Positions 23,905 to 36,200 are shown, numbered from the stretch's first letter. The stretch is 64,000 nucleotides of DNA from Sipunculus nudus (GCA_026874595.1 CM049321.1:8058979-8122978); one strand, 5' to 3'. Translations and numbers: made by a program. Notes: generated by a model not told the origin, from the letters alone.

Positions 23905-24030
23905 TCTGGTTTCTGTATCCTTATCAAACTGATCAGACCACACTACAATTGCCAACATTTCTTCATATACTTGTGTACTTCCTCACCAAATTAATCAGAC
24001 TCTACTACAATGGCCGACATTTCTTCAAAT
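23905..24030 (+). repeat. Imperfect ~66-bp tandem duplication
   Basis: Two copies share the order 'cttc/cttatc', 'ccaaattaatcagac', 'ctacaat.gcc.acatttctt'. Similarity is roughly 75 percent by eye. Confidence 0.7.
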
Positions 24031-25009
24031 CCTCCTTGTAAACTATAAGTTACTGCCCACAGCATTTCAGGTAATGTTTTATAAACCCCCACTGAAATAT
24101 AAACTATTCACAACCTCGGCTTAGTTGAAATGTACACACCCAACAAGAACGGATATGACTGATGGCTGCCGATGGTGTTTATTATGAGCCTATATTTATT
24201 GGTCGTAATGGAGCAAAACATGTCCTTCAGAGAACAAAAGAAAGAATGCCAATCTTTATGCCGGTATATCCTGCACAGAAAACATTTACTACTTGTCCAT
24301 TGATTGGCTGTTGATCCAATAATGAAAAGTTTAAGAGACCACATTGGGTGCTTGAAAGTTCAGAGTGTTAACAACTATACTGTTGTCTGTTTATGATGTT
24401 ACTCTCTATTCCCCTCAGGGATTCTGTCATTATAAACAATACGTGGTAGGAACCCATTACGATACACTCGATTATCTGTCAGAATACACTTATAAACCTT
24501 CCGCCTGTCCACTTAAACACAGCAGCATCACAAAAATATGCCCAGCTCTAAATTAGACCACGATGCTGGGTTTTTTAATGAATAATGTAGGACAATCCCT
24601 TTAAGTTCTTATTGTGGATGCAGCTGGTATCACCAATAAAACTAAGATTGATAAAAACAACACAGTGATCAACTGTTACTGTTTAGCATTCTGAGTTTGG
24701 ATTTTTATGACTTTTATTACTTTTAATATTTCTAAAAGTCATAGTTTTCTACTGATGAGCTTCATGTGAGGTTTAAAATTATTTTTTTCAGTTTTTTATC
24801 TGTCAGTTTTTACCTGCATGTGTACAAGTTTATATATCACAAAATGAAGAGTAGGAGAGACCTGACATAAAGAGAACACTTACATGAAAAAATTCACTAC
24901 TGAGTTCATTAAAGGCAGGCCAAGATGTATTGCTTCATGTCATAGTTAGTATTATTGACAAAATGAGGACCAAATTGAGATAGTTATTCATTAATATGGT
25001 TTCCTAACC
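24031..25009. other. No feature recognised
   Basis: Mixed-composition single-copy sequence. Frames of 63 and 78 codons have no splice or start context. Confidence 0.4.
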
Positions 25010-25640
25010 CTTCTAAAGTTAAATTTTACACGATGTTTGGTCTGTGACCTTAACCTTTGACCCTGTCGCATAAAAAATGATAGGGTTCTTACCCTCAGGC
25101 TATTGGTAGATGAGCAATTTGTTTAAGAAGGAAGGTTTGGCATAAAATTTTTGTCTTCAAACGTGTCTGTAGCTTTTCCAAGAAGTGGTTCTTTATGCAT
25201 GTGCAGGTGTGTCAGTGTGTGTGAATGATTGAAGGTTTTGGATGAAAATTATGGTTTAAAATGTGTTCATAATTAAGCTTTTTGAAGAGGTGAGCCCTGT
25301 GACCTTGACCTTTGTTCCTCAAAAAAGATAGGTTGTTACTCTTTTTATAGGCGAGTAACATGTGAAAGTTCAAGGTTTTGGATGAAAGCTTCAGTTTAAA
25401 ATATGCTTAAAATGTGTCCACAAGCTTTTTTTATTAAGAATTCAGTGGGTGGTGTGTCCTTGACCATATGACCTCAAAATCAACTAGTACCTTCAACTGT
25501 GGGTGTGTGAGCTATATGTGAAAGATGAAATGTTTTGGTCAAATGGTCTGGCTTAAAATGTGACCACAAGGAAATTACGGACAGACAAAAGGACGGACAC
25601 ATGAATGGAGCATTACTATATACCCTCCTACAACTTTGCT
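25010..25640 (+). repeat. Pearl-like composite repeat with TGACCTT motifs
   Basis: Units of roughly 200 bp contain 'tgtgaccttgacctttg', a 'gatagg.t.tt' stretch, 'atgtgaaag', 'ggttttggatgaaa' and 'ttaaaatgtg.ccacaa'. The block closes with ACGGACAGACAAAAGGACGG at about 25,576. It is related to the large array at 43.3-46.0 kb but much more diverged. Confidence 0.7.
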
Positions 25641-26214
25641 GCCACTGGATAATATCTGAAATCTAGTTGCGATCTTGTTATGCAAAAAAAAACCCAACAA
25701 ATAAGCGATAGGAACACATGTGAAAAACGCTACAAGCAGAGTGTGATATATGACTTGTCATATAAAATTATATGTTTTTGTCATAATAAAATAATGGCCA
25801 AGCAGGGTAAGTTTAAACAGTGCATGTGCCAAGGACCTAATGCCATGAATAAATTAATAAATTGAATCATGGTGTTACAGGCATTAGATAACAGGTTAAC
25901 AAGCACAGACCTATGTACTGGCATGCCTCTTGGTGTGACTGCAGGACTAATTAATTCAACTGATTTATAGTTCACCCCAGGTGGGGACACTTAACACACT
26001 GTATGTGATAAAACAAACAATGAAACCCTTTAAGGTGATCATTACCTCGTTACAACACTTGTCAAAAACACATAAGGTGCTTTATTCATAAAAACAACTT
26101 CTTAGTAATATATATGGTAAACCTCACTTGTGCTTATGTGTCCAAATAATTGCTTTTTCATAAATCATTTAATTTTCATTTAAAATTACTTCATTTACTA
26201 TACAAATGAGGAAC

Positions 26215-26372
26215 AGAACTTCAGTCATATGTGAAAGACAGAAGGTTTTGGGAATGAAAAGTCTGGCTTAAAATGCATCCACAATCAATTTGAAGAAGTG
26301 GGTACTGTGACCTTCACCTTGGACCTTGTCATCCTAAGATCAAAAGGAGCCATACTTTAACGGTGGGCCATT
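26215..26372 (+). repeat. Fragment of the TGACCTT repeat
   Basis: A single unit with 'atgtgaaagacagaaggttt', 'ggcttaaaatgcatccacaa' and 'actgtgaccttcacct'. It has no tail and is probably a broken copy. Confidence 0.65.
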
Positions 26373-26659
26373 AAAAATAATTAAACAAATGTCATAATAA
26401 TAATAATTTAGAATAAGTATAAAATACATACTGCACAGAAACAGTTTTCATGTGAACACAATTTTAGGTGTTAAAAAATTGTAACATAATTTTAATTAAA
26501 ATTGAATAAAAACGTATTGGTTGAAAAATTGTCACGTGTTACAATATTTGGAAGTAAAATAAACATTTCAAGTCCATGGGTAGAGTAAAAACAGCCTGAC
26601 CTGCAGAATCAGGACACTTGCTACACAGGTACGTTAAAACACTGACATAACTTTATATG

Positions 26660-26900
26660 ATGAACACTTAAACCTGGCCTGGGCGGAGGCTGCTCTGGAA
26701 AGCCGCAACCCAGACAGGGCTTACGTCGCCATGGAAAGCATGTGCTCCTGATAAAGATGTACAAATTAGCACAGTAAACGCTACAAATCTACCTGGCCCA
26801 GCTGCCAAGGGGCAGCAGGGGACCACTTGAGCCTTACTGGAGAATGGATAAGTCCTCTGCAGAAGGCGGGCTGATGGATGGCGAGGGTACTTAACAAGCT
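26660..26900. other. GC-rich unique island around a candidate microexon
   Basis: This is one of the most GC-rich single-copy segments. It contains GTCGCCATGGAAAG, close to the RFX X-box palindrome, and repeated GGCAG/CTGCC words. The candidate exon 26,725-26,747 lies inside it. It may be an exon with conserved flanking splicing signals, or an enhancer. Confidence 0.3.
26725..26747 (-). CDS. Candidate 23-nt microexon
   Basis: The acceptor ACATCTTTATCAG has a near-consensus branch point (GCTAAT) just upstream, and the donor is GTAAGCCC. With one base carried in, it reads AHAFHGD and leaves none. The 17-nt candidate at 34,588 makes the same phase change, so the two could be mutually exclusive. 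Including both would break the frame. All three frames are open, so coding status rests on the splice signals. Confidence 0.36.
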
Positions 26901-27127
26901 AGACAAGCCTATAGCTATCTCATTGACCATGTGTCCTCACCAGTATACAGACTTGTACGTCTTCTCTATAGTATGTGTTGAACAGCATCGGTACAGATAC
27001 ATATGTAACAGTAATATCCTGCTGCTTGTGTATTTCACATCCTTTACCAATCTGTGTCTATGTTATACTTTACCAAACCAGGCCATGGCCTTAAGATAAT
27101 ACAGGGGTAGAAATGTTACTGTATCTT

Positions 27128-27220
27128 AAAGGATCGGTCCCATGTCCTGTTGGTGGCAATGTCTACTGAATAAGAATGCAGGTAGCCATATGATATGAAT
27201 ATGTCAAGGTGATTTAACTG
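27128..27220 (-). mobile_element. SINE body fragment
   Basis: It shares 'ggtggcaatgtctactgaat', 'gaa.gcaggtagccatatga' and 'tatgtca' with the body of the SINE at 20,285-20,617. The tRNA-like head is missing. Confidence 0.6.
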
Positions 27221-27719
27221 CCTCCATTTTTTTTAATGCTAGCTTTACTCTACGTATATGTACATCTGCAAAATAACATGGAGAATTGGAAAGCATTTCT
27301 TTGACAACCTTCATTTTATTATTTAACACTGTACTCCATGCTTGAGTATAGGCTCTTGGGTCATCATATGTACCTTGGGGACAAGCACCAAGGGGTGTCA
27401 GCAATGACATGTCAATAATTAAAAGAAAGAAACATAGTCATTAACCTCAAGCACTCTATGACTTTAGCCAACTGTGACAAAATGTGACCTAAAGGTCATG
27501 AAGCTCAGTGGTGAGCAGTGGTGTAAGAGGACACAGAAACCTGCAATCAATACTGAATTTATAGATCTGACCAAAGCATTAAAAAAGTAAACATATAACA
27601 CATGCAACAGACTGAAGGTACCATCTTGCCACTTATTATGTGTCAGTTATATACAAACAGGTACTTAAATTTATTCATTCATTTCATTTGCCATTTACAT
27701 AGTCAAATTCACTGATTAC
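27221..27719. other. Open frame without clear context
   Basis: A 68-codon minus-strand frame (27,204-27,410) has ordinary amino-acid composition. A pyrimidine-rich stretch (CCCCTTGGTGCTTGTCCCCAAG) lies near its 5' end. I see no matching donor in phase and do not call an exon. Confidence 0.25.
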
Positions 27720-27840
27720 CAGTATAAAGAAAAACCAGGAGAAAATTTCGAACTGGTTCACACAGAGGCATAAGCTACCAGGTACAATCATTACATGCCA
27801 AATATAGTCCAATGCCTTAAGCTAAAGGTAAAGATGGACA
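27720..27840 (-). mobile_element. Possible degenerate tRNA-derived SINE
   Basis: The minus strand has an A-box-like TAGCTTAAGGCA and, about 70 nt later, a B-box-like CAGTTCGAA. The spacing is long and the rest of the tRNA fold is not recognisable. Confidence 0.25.
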
Positions 27841-29413
27841 AAATGGTTTACTCTTACAAAGACAACCCTTAAATAACTTAATGCCATTTTATTTATACCA
27901 CTAGATCATGGAGCACTTAACCTAATGGTCGCAAATAATGTAGAAAAGGACATCTGATCCCTGAGGCCAAGATTAAACAGGCAAGTCATATGTCATGACA
28001 TTAAGTTGAAGAATCAGGCTTAATGTTTTGCATGAAACCCTGGCTGCCCACTGAATGTAACAACCCTTTGAATATATACACATCTTTTTCAAAAGTTAAT
28101 CTTCATCTTTATTAAGAAGAAAAACATTTGCAGTTGCCGCCAGGTGTATGTGAAGCATGTCTCTCTGTCTGAGTTAATTTTAACCATTAGTTGACTGATT
28201 CAGTCATACAAAAGATAATTGCAATATACTTTGGCTGGCCCTGTGTTCAAGAGGGTTTCTAAGTCTTGATATTAACAAAAGGTACATTATGGTGAAAATG
28301 AAACCTTTGTGAATAAATTAAATTTTACACAGGTGAACATTTATTTCTTCTTATACCCATATTGGCATCCAATGTATATTAATATTTTATCAATGTTTTA
28401 ATTGTCAAAAGTTTTAAGACAAAAGGTGGTTTTTATGAATAATAACATATTTTTTTTATGTTACCTTTATATCAAAGATTGATATTTTAAGTGTTATATA
28501 TGTTACATATTATCTGTCAATAACGCTTGTCCCATCCTTGTCCAGCTTGCAATAAAATGATTTTTGTTTTAATTTACTCTGTAAACGTTTCTGGATTGTA
28601 AGAACATGAAAGTGGATCTTATGCGAAACACTGTAAATATGAAAACTGTGAATATTGTGATAACAACCAAATGCAGTAATCATCAATATGTTACTGAGAC
28701 TTAGAAATAGTAATTTGGTGGTGCTTGACTCAAAAGAAGATGTTTTACCGGTAATTATCATCAATCATCATCATCATCATAAAATAAAGAGTGATCTCCA
28801 CATATGATGTTTTTCAACACATAAAATGATAAAAACTATTTATATATTTTTTTTGCTTTTTTTTTTTGTTATTCAATTGAAGGAATTGTTCAATCAATGT
28901 AAAACAAGACAAATGAATTAACAATGATGAATTGTTTTAATATATTCTTAAGTATATGACAACAGGTGTATGAAAAGTATAAATGACTGGCTGATCAGCT
29001 GATAGAGGTGAACAAGCAGGGACTTGTGGAAATATCTGTAGAAAAGTTGTCCACTGTACAGTCAACTGTACAGACACTATTAATCCTTGTATATTTAATC
29101 TTGGTTTCTGTATGATGCTGCCACCTATTAATTTATGTCACGACATGACCTTTACCTGTTCCCATACTGAGGTCTGCTGTCCTGAATGACAGGTGTACAA
29201 ATCCTGACAGTACTGTTACATTGATTTACAAAGTGATCAGCGTGTTCAGTTAGTTGTGGCAGTCATTCAGCCATGCAGACCCCGTTCATTCTTCTGTGTT
29301 TTGATCATAGTATAGCTCTGCCATTGAGGTTAATGTTTCCACATCTGTCTGATTGTTTGTCTGTCAGCAAAGATCAGGTAAAATTTATTAACTTGTTTCT
29401 ATAAAACTTTGTG
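27841..29413. other. No feature recognised
   Basis: AT-rich single-copy sequence with an ATC microsatellite near 28,762-28,780 and T-runs near 28,845-28,870. Confidence 0.5.
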
Positions 29414-29875
29414 TAGTGTTGGGACATGATTGAGGAAGGACCCAATTAAACTCTGGTGCAGATCAATTTTATGAAAGGGTGGATCAAGATCAAATACTCT
29501 GTGATTTAAAATCATAATTGATGATTGAAAAATGAAAATGACCTATGATCGATTATTAATAAGTTGTTTCATGCTCTTTCTACATTACCTTGAAATAAGC
29601 TGCATACAACATGTACCTAAAATATTCACCCCTGTACATCGGTATTCATAATGAAACCATTTGTCCACCCACATCCAAGGTCAACTTGCCGTCACACAGT
29701 TGTTGGCACAAAGCTCAGTTTTGATGTCCATAATTAATTTGTGTTCTCATATCTCTTACAGTATCTCTTAATTTGCATGTGTACACATAATTGTTTTTAA
29801 TTGAATATGCAAAAATGCATTAGATTCAATCGTTTTTGACAGAAAAAATTTAATTGAATAATCAGCACACCACTA
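29414..29875. mobile_element. hAT-like MITE, copy 1
   Basis: The ends TAGTGTTGGGACAT and (reversed) TAGTGGTGTGCTGA form an imperfect inverted repeat. The last ~100 bp ('cacataattgttt', 'atgcaaaaatgcat', 'gcacaccacta') match the element at 53,165-53,536. There is no ORF, and no 8-bp target duplication is visible. Confidence 0.5.
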
Positions 29876-31136
29876 TTACATACACAATATAATGAATTCT
29901 ACCTGTGTGACTTGACAGGATTGGTGAGACAATTATTAAAGACAATTAATCTTATTTAAAGAAACATGAGGGGTTTAAACCTTAAATTTCTTTTTTGTAA
30001 AAAGAATTACATTCACTTTGAGGTTTAAATTTTTGTACAGGGTCTGTACAACTTTGTAAATGTTTTTGATTTTATTGACAACTAATCCTACAAAATCCTT
30101 AAATGTTTCTGGATTTTGTGTAACATATCGATTTCCTTTACGTTGGAATTAAATCCTGAAGGATTTATGTCTCTGACAACTATTGACTTTACTGTAATTG
30201 GTAATATGTTGGAAAGCCCTCATGTCAGTGATGCATGTATTCAAGTGATCAGGAGTTTGTGATAAGACTTATTTTGATTAAATTTCCTATGTGCACTTAT
30301 ATGCATGAAATATTGCTCAAATGATTTCGTAACTGAGTGATGTTTCTGTGTGTCAATCAGCGTATATTCATGTAAATTGCCACAGGATTGATTTTCACAC
30401 AAGAGGGTCTTCATGAACTCAGGGATTCAGGATAAAATGATGGCACTCCATGTTTTGGAGGAAGATCTGCCAGATCCACTCTACCACGTACTATATTGAT
30501 CTACCAGTTCAAACATATATGCATATACGCACACATGGAAACACAACTATATTTTCAGGCATATATGCACATAGGCACATATGCCCAAATAGAAACAGCT
30601 ATAGTGTAACTGCATGAGCATCCATATTCTCATAAATTAAAAACTTCCTAGAAGTTTTAAAATATAAATTTTACCTTTCTGTAACAAAAGCGCTGTAATA
30701 TAATACAGCGAGGCAGTATTGATCTTCCTTGTTTTAACAATAAATTTTTTTCTGTGCCTTGTGGTAAATGGCTTCACATGCTGATGGATGTGATGAGATA
30801 TCAGTCGTTATCTCCAGAGAAAGGAATTATGGGATTGTAGATCAATTTAAGCAGGAAAGCAAACACTGAAAAGAAGTGTGTCTGTGAGAAAGAAAAGGAG
30901 ATCCGGGAAAAATATGTGTATTAACTACAAGAAGAAACTGTGTAAGACTTGAAAATGTTATTTATTACCTATCTGGGTTAATGAATAAAATTACAAAATC
31001 TATAAATTGTGAAAGAAGCTTATAATCCAAATATCTGCAATCAACATACTTGATAAGGTCAAAGCCACAAAGGAAGCTGTTATAGATCTTGAACATTTTT
31101 CCTGTTATCCATACAGTTAAGAGGAATTCTCTGTTT
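29876..31136. other. No feature recognised
   Basis: Single-copy AT-rich sequence. A short inverted motif (GCGCTGTAATATAATACAGCG) sits at about 30,690-30,710. Nothing else stands out. Confidence 0.45.
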
Positions 31137-32175
31137 GGCAGTCATTGGATCAGGATACATATCATACTGTATCTGAATCTAAACCTTCATTGGATCTTGT
31201 TCAACCCATTATTGAATCTGCATCTATCCCATTATTGGATCTGTATCTACCCAATCATTGGATCAGGATACATATCTGAATCTAAACCGTCATTGGATCT
31301 GGATCACCCCATAATTGAATCTTTATCTATCCAATTATTAGATTTTTATCCACCCAATCATTGGATCAGGATACATATTATACTGGATCTGAATCTAACC
31401 TTTCATTGGATCTGGATCACCCCATAATTGAATCTTTATCTATCCAATTATTAGATCTTTATCCACCCAATCATTGGATCAGGATACATATCATACTGGA
31501 TCTGAATCTAACCCTTCATTGGATCTGGATCACCCCATTATTGAATCTGTATCTATCCCTTTATTGGATCTGTATCCACCCAATCATTGGATCAGGATAC
31601 ATATCATACTGGATCTGAAACTAACCCTTCATTGGATCTGGATCACCCCATAATTGAATCTATATCTATCCCATTATTGGATCTGTATCCACCCAATCAT
31701 TGGATCAGTATATATCATTCTGTATCTGAAACTAACCCTTCATATGATCTGGATCACCCCATTATTGAATCTGTACCTATCCCATTATTAGATCTGTATC
31801 CACCAAATCATTGGATCAGGATACATATCATACTGGATCTGAAACTAACCCTTCATTGGATCTGGATCACCCCATAATTGAATCTATATCTATCCCATTA
31901 TTGGATCTGTATCCACCCAATCATTGGATCTGGATACATATCATACTGGGTCTGAATCTAACCCTTCATTGGATCTGGATCAACCCATTATTGAATCCGT
32001 ATCTATCCCATTATTGGATCTGTATCCAACCAATCATTGGATCAGGATACATATCATACTGTATCTGAATCTAATCCTTCATTGGATCTGGATCACCCCA
32101 TTATATGATTTGTATCCACCCTGTATTGGATCTGGATCTACCCTGTATTGGACCTGGATCCACCCTTTTAACACA
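31137..32175 (+). repeat. 113-bp higher-order minisatellite, about nine copies
   Basis: TCATTGGATCAGGATACATAT recurs at 31,142, 31,255, 31,358, 31,471, 31,584, 31,697, 31,808, 31,921 and 32,034, mostly 113 bp apart. Each unit is built from about four diverged ~28-bp subunits of the form 'attggatctgtatctaccc'. Because 113 is two more than a multiple of three, frames stay open by rotating through the array. This gives a set of near-identical overlapping plus-strand ORFs that are not genes. Confidence 0.95.
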
Positions 32176-32867
32176 GGGCTGCAGCTCATGCCATGATATT
32201 AGCTGTTTAAAAGACTTGCATATAAAAAAGATGGTCTTGATGTGTTTATATAAATGACATATTGTGAACAAATTATAAAAATTAATTTATTACAGTTCAT
32301 AAGGTTATGGTAAAGTGTGGGCAGTTAAGATATCATAAATGTACAAAAAGAATATATATTATAACCCCACATGGAGCAATTGTTCAAAACAATTCTTTTC
32401 TTATGATGTATATTACTGATAATCAAATCCTTGCTTTAAGGCCTATATAATACAGCTTTTACTTTATATATTAAACATTATTAGTTTACACACTCTTTCC
32501 CTCTGATTGCTATGACACAAAATACTATAACCTTTCTTTGGTGCAACTGGAACCGATTATTAAACATTTATATTGAGCACATGCATTATGTGGATGGTGT
32601 CGACTTACTGAAATATTGCCAATTCTTTATTTATAGTAACATTAAAATCCAACCCAGCTTTTAGAGTGTATTATTGCAAATACCCCACAGAATCATAAAA
32701 TTATATACTAACAAGGCCAAAAGCAAATAATTTGATCTCTTAATTGTGTGCCAAACAGAAACTGCTCCCAGTTTCTCCTGCGTCTAACTCTTGAATTTTG
32801 CCATACCACTATATCCTATTTAATCAGCCTTTTTCCATACTATTCTGTTTCTAGTAACTAGGGCTGT
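32176..32867. other. No feature recognised
   Basis: AT-rich single-copy sequence without structure that I can identify. Confidence 0.5.
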
Positions 32868-32993
32868 ATCAATATACCAATATATTGACACATCATGTGG
32901 ATATGGTTACTGATACGCTATGCATGCTGTATCGTCATATCAATGAAATACGATTAAATGCTGAAAAATATAGATACAAATCATACAGCCCGG
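32868..32993. mobile_element. hAT-like short MITE
   Basis: TAGGGCTGTATCAATATA at the left and CATACAGCCC at the right form an inverted repeat around an AT-rich centre with TATCG and CGTATC words. TAGGGCTGTA-type termini with ATCGATA-rich interiors are common in animal hAT MITEs. Confidence 0.5.
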
Positions 32994-33125
32994 CCTAGCC
33001 TAAATTATAGTCTGAGTTAATGTTAAAGGTTAAGCTGTCTCTTATTTCTTATAATGACCCTTTAAGACTTAAATAAGACCACTTATGGTTATATGAACCA
33101 ATGGATGAGGAATGTTTATGTCGAT

Positions 33126-33250
33126 GGAAGAATGAGAATCTGGTAAGATCCAGAATCTTCCCAGGAAGAATGCCAGAATCTTCCCAGGAAGAATGAGAAT
33201 TCCCAATTTTTCTGGGAAGATTCTGGATCTTCCCAAATTCTCATTCTTCC
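33126..33250. repeat. Near-perfect 39-bp-arm inverted repeat (hairpin)
   Basis: The arms 33,126-33,164 and 33,212-33,250 are complementary at 37 of 39 positions. The 47-bp spacer contains a further partial direct copy of the arm ('gaagaatgccagaatcttcc'). Transcribed, it would fold into a long, almost perfect stem. No other copy is seen here. Confidence 0.9.
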
Positions 33251-33729
33251 CTTGACATATATACAGACAAGCCGGCGAGTGTGAGGGATGTATCTTTAAA
33301 AAGTTTCACAAAAACAACAGTACTAGCCATCATTTAATTACACATTTCTTCACTATCATACAGTGAAATATATACCTTTTCATCTGTCCTAACATTTTTA
33401 TTTCAACAATTTCATGAACAGAAACTTTTTATCATTGATAATTACATTTTACTAAACAGTCACAATAACTCACATGTGACACAATAATAGGAAAGTTGCA
33501 CATCCAGATACAATATAAATCCAATGTGCATATATATTCCTTCAGGGGAAGCACAGTAAATGTATATACACATATATCACTATATGTATAAACCTTTCCA
33601 AGAAGTACATCCAAAGTAATCTAATAGTCCTTTATTCTGCAAGATACTCTTATATATCAACCCATACAACTTTAAAATCAATCAATATTGAAGCTTTGCT
33701 ATTTGAAAAGTTATTTCACTTACTGTTTT

Positions 33730-34300
33730 AATGACAGCAAGTAATCCTCTGACTGCCTGCTAATGATGTTGCTGGTACAGGGGTTCCTGGTACCATGAAC
33801 CTCTTAATATCTTTGCATGCTGTTAAGGTCAGGGTTACTTCCGATTCCAAGAAGGGTACTTGACGAGTAACTGATTAGTTTGTCAGGTCTGACCGGAGTT
33901 TAACCCTATCACGACAGGGATATAAATTGGAATTACTCATCTAGATGAACCTATCAGTCTTCCTCTCAATTGGTTTTTCCAAATTTTATGCACCAAGTTT
34001 GTCATCAAACAAACTACCATTACTAAAATGGTAGAGGTCAAAATACCCAGTGACATTTTGTTTGCAATTCATCTAATAACGCCCCAAGAGGTTTCATTTT
34101 CACTTCTTTGAACTGAATTTAACATCGAAGTCCAGCCAATCTGAAATGCCTGGTCTCTAATTGATGCAGAGCCCCTAGACGGCCATCAATAAGATTCAGA
34201 AGATGGATTTTCACACGCAGCTTCACAGACCTGAACTCTGTGGCTGCAAGTGATCTCCCAAGTCTAACCACCACAGAAATCTCAATGTCTGCAAATGTTT
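33730..34300. other. Long unique high-complexity island
   Basis: About 570 bp with even composition, few homopolymers and homeodomain-like words (CTAATGATG, TAATTGATG, ATCAATAAG). A strong minus-strand donor (GTAAGTGAA) lies just outside, at 33,714-33,722. It could serve a 36-nt phase-0 block (33,723-33,758), but the acceptor is weak. Best viewed as a candidate conserved regulatory element. Confidence 0.3.
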
Positions 34301-34587
34301 CTTTAAAAACTCTGGATGTTTCCCCAGGATTAATGCAAAGGTGTCTGGGGATATTTCAATGTACAGGGTTTGAAGTTTGTTTAGAAAGTTACAGGCCAGC
34401 TGGGCCTTGGGATTATATGTTGAACAAAATCACCAGGAACATGACAGGTCCATATCTAATAAATGTTTATGTAATATATATGTTATATATTTTTACGGAA
34501 AGTAAAACATGGCTGAATCTATATATGTTAGCTTGCCAGCAAATATAATATCCTATTAAAAGGTTATTAAAATGGTAAAAAACTCAC

Positions 34588-34604
34588 AATCGGATTATCT
34601 GGAC
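34588..34604 (-). CDS. Candidate 17-nt microexon (30-nt alternative)
   Basis: The donor is GTGAGTTT. The near acceptor CAGATATTTCTTGTAG gives 17 nt: with one base carried in it reads GPDNPI and exits in phase 0, matching 53,606 upstream and 17,244 downstream. A farther acceptor (GGTGTTTCAG) would give 30 nt, 34,588-34,617. That form is open only in phase 0, so it would not follow 53,606. The signals are good, but the tiny size limits confidence. Confidence 0.35.
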
Positions 34605-35159
34605 CTACAAGAAATATCTGAAACACCTTCAGCAATTTTGTCCACACCAGCCATTAAGTACATATCAGAGACATAGATCTCTCCAACTTTAAATTAATGA
34701 CATATACAGACTCAGAAAAGACACATTTTCTTAGCTGACGATTTCTACCTCTGTTGTGATGTAAATATACCTCTCTTTACCATCTCCCTGGTTACTGAGA
34801 GCAACAAACAAATCAGAAGTCAGAGAGCACTTAATTACAATGATTTTTATTAGCTATAAAACGATAATGTGCAATAACACCAAAGTTGCAAACAAACAAA
34901 CTAACGAACCAAGAGAAATGTATTATACCTTTGTCATCTGGCTAATAAGGTGTAATAATTTCTGTCAAACATTCCAGAGTTTTCTTAGTGAAATATCTTG
35001 CTCGAACATCTATTCCAAACTTTTTATTGCTACAATAAATGCTGTATAAAAAATGTTAAATATTTGTGTTTAACAAGTATATACATGTACATGTATAGCT
35101 CCAAATTTCTTCTGCTTAATGTAAATTAAGCAGCAATAAGACTATGAGAAAATTTAATG
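34605..35159. other. No feature recognised
   Basis: Single-copy sequence. A 69-codon plus-strand frame (34,840-35,049) lacks supporting context. Confidence 0.4.
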
Positions 35160-35480
35160 AGAGGAATATCGGCAGAATTAACTTTGTTAACCTGACTCCC
35201 TTGTCACTCATTATGATATAATTGAGTAGGTCTGACAGTGGTTAAGTCTGTATTCAGCTAGGTTCAGTGTTAACTGCGCCTGATAAGGCCAGACAATACC
35301 ACCAGTTCTAGAAGCATGACCGAGTCTGATACAAGTCTAGACAAGCTGCATGTTCCTCGAGCTCCTTCTCCATAACATAAACATGTTTCCTCTCTCTTGG
35401 GAGAACCCAGCAGCATGATACCTGAATACACAGTCTAACATATCATGACTGGCTCTCTAAGAGTTCTGTTTATTCCCGGA
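35160..35480. other. Unique higher-complexity island
   Basis: Even composition, single-copy here and no coding frame. It contains GTTAAC, TGATAAGG (GATA-like) and CCTCGAGCTCC words. It is a candidate conserved non-coding element. Confidence 0.27.
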
Positions 35481-35764
35481 ATCATGTTAAAAGGTAAAGC
35501 ACACATATTAATCTCATGGTGCAGCCAGTGGAAAACTTAATTCTGTATACTGTATGTTGATGTATACACAGAAGTGCCAAACTGGATGGATGACTGCACA
35601 ATTAACAGATAACAGTAAGGCAGGCACTAAAACATAAACTGACACAGCCTGACATATTAATCTTAAGGCATCCAACATCTTGCACAAACCAATCTTCCAC
35701 CAGCTTCTGGGGCAAAACGTTTATTTTCAACAGTGACCCAATGATGTTCCCTGTTTGGTTTAAG

Positions 35765-36200
35765 TGGCCTAGTCCAATATCTGATGTTTGTTAACTAAAG
35801 ATAATCTGTTTATTTGGAACTTTTAAAAATAGGCCAGAAAAAAACTGATCCCAATGCACACATGCTGTTAGTTTCGTTTATATATCCATGTGTTTACAAA
35901 CAACATGTTGGGTTCCTGCTAAAACATTCCACAAACACATTCAACAAAAATCTGGTGGTAAGTCCAACAAACAAGAGTTTTGCAAAGGGTATTTTGCAAT
36001 CAGTGACCATTCAACTTCTGCATTAATGCCACCAACCTTCAGATACATGCTTTTTTGTGTTTGTAAACCCTGGCACAAGTTTACTGACATTTTTTTTAAA
36101 CAAACATGTTCATACATCTGTCACAGAGGCCTTATATGAACCTTTCTAAACAGGAAATTACTTACAATTAATTCATATGTATGGAGAGTGAGCCTGAAAT
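35765..36200 (+). mobile_element. TTAAAGGGG-type MITE family A, copy 2
   Basis: It shows 'aaagataatctg', 'aacttttaaaaataggccag', 'catgctgttagt', 'tgcaaagggtattttgcaat' and 'catctgtcacagagg' in the family order. The terminal TTAAAGGGG is eroded on both sides. Two frames of 70-83 codons inside belong to the repeat. Confidence 0.65.

Noticed and set aside
31089-32196. Set of repeat-containing plus-strand proteins
   Set aside because: They are readings of a 113-bp minisatellite whose period is not a multiple of three; the same peptide appears in all frames.
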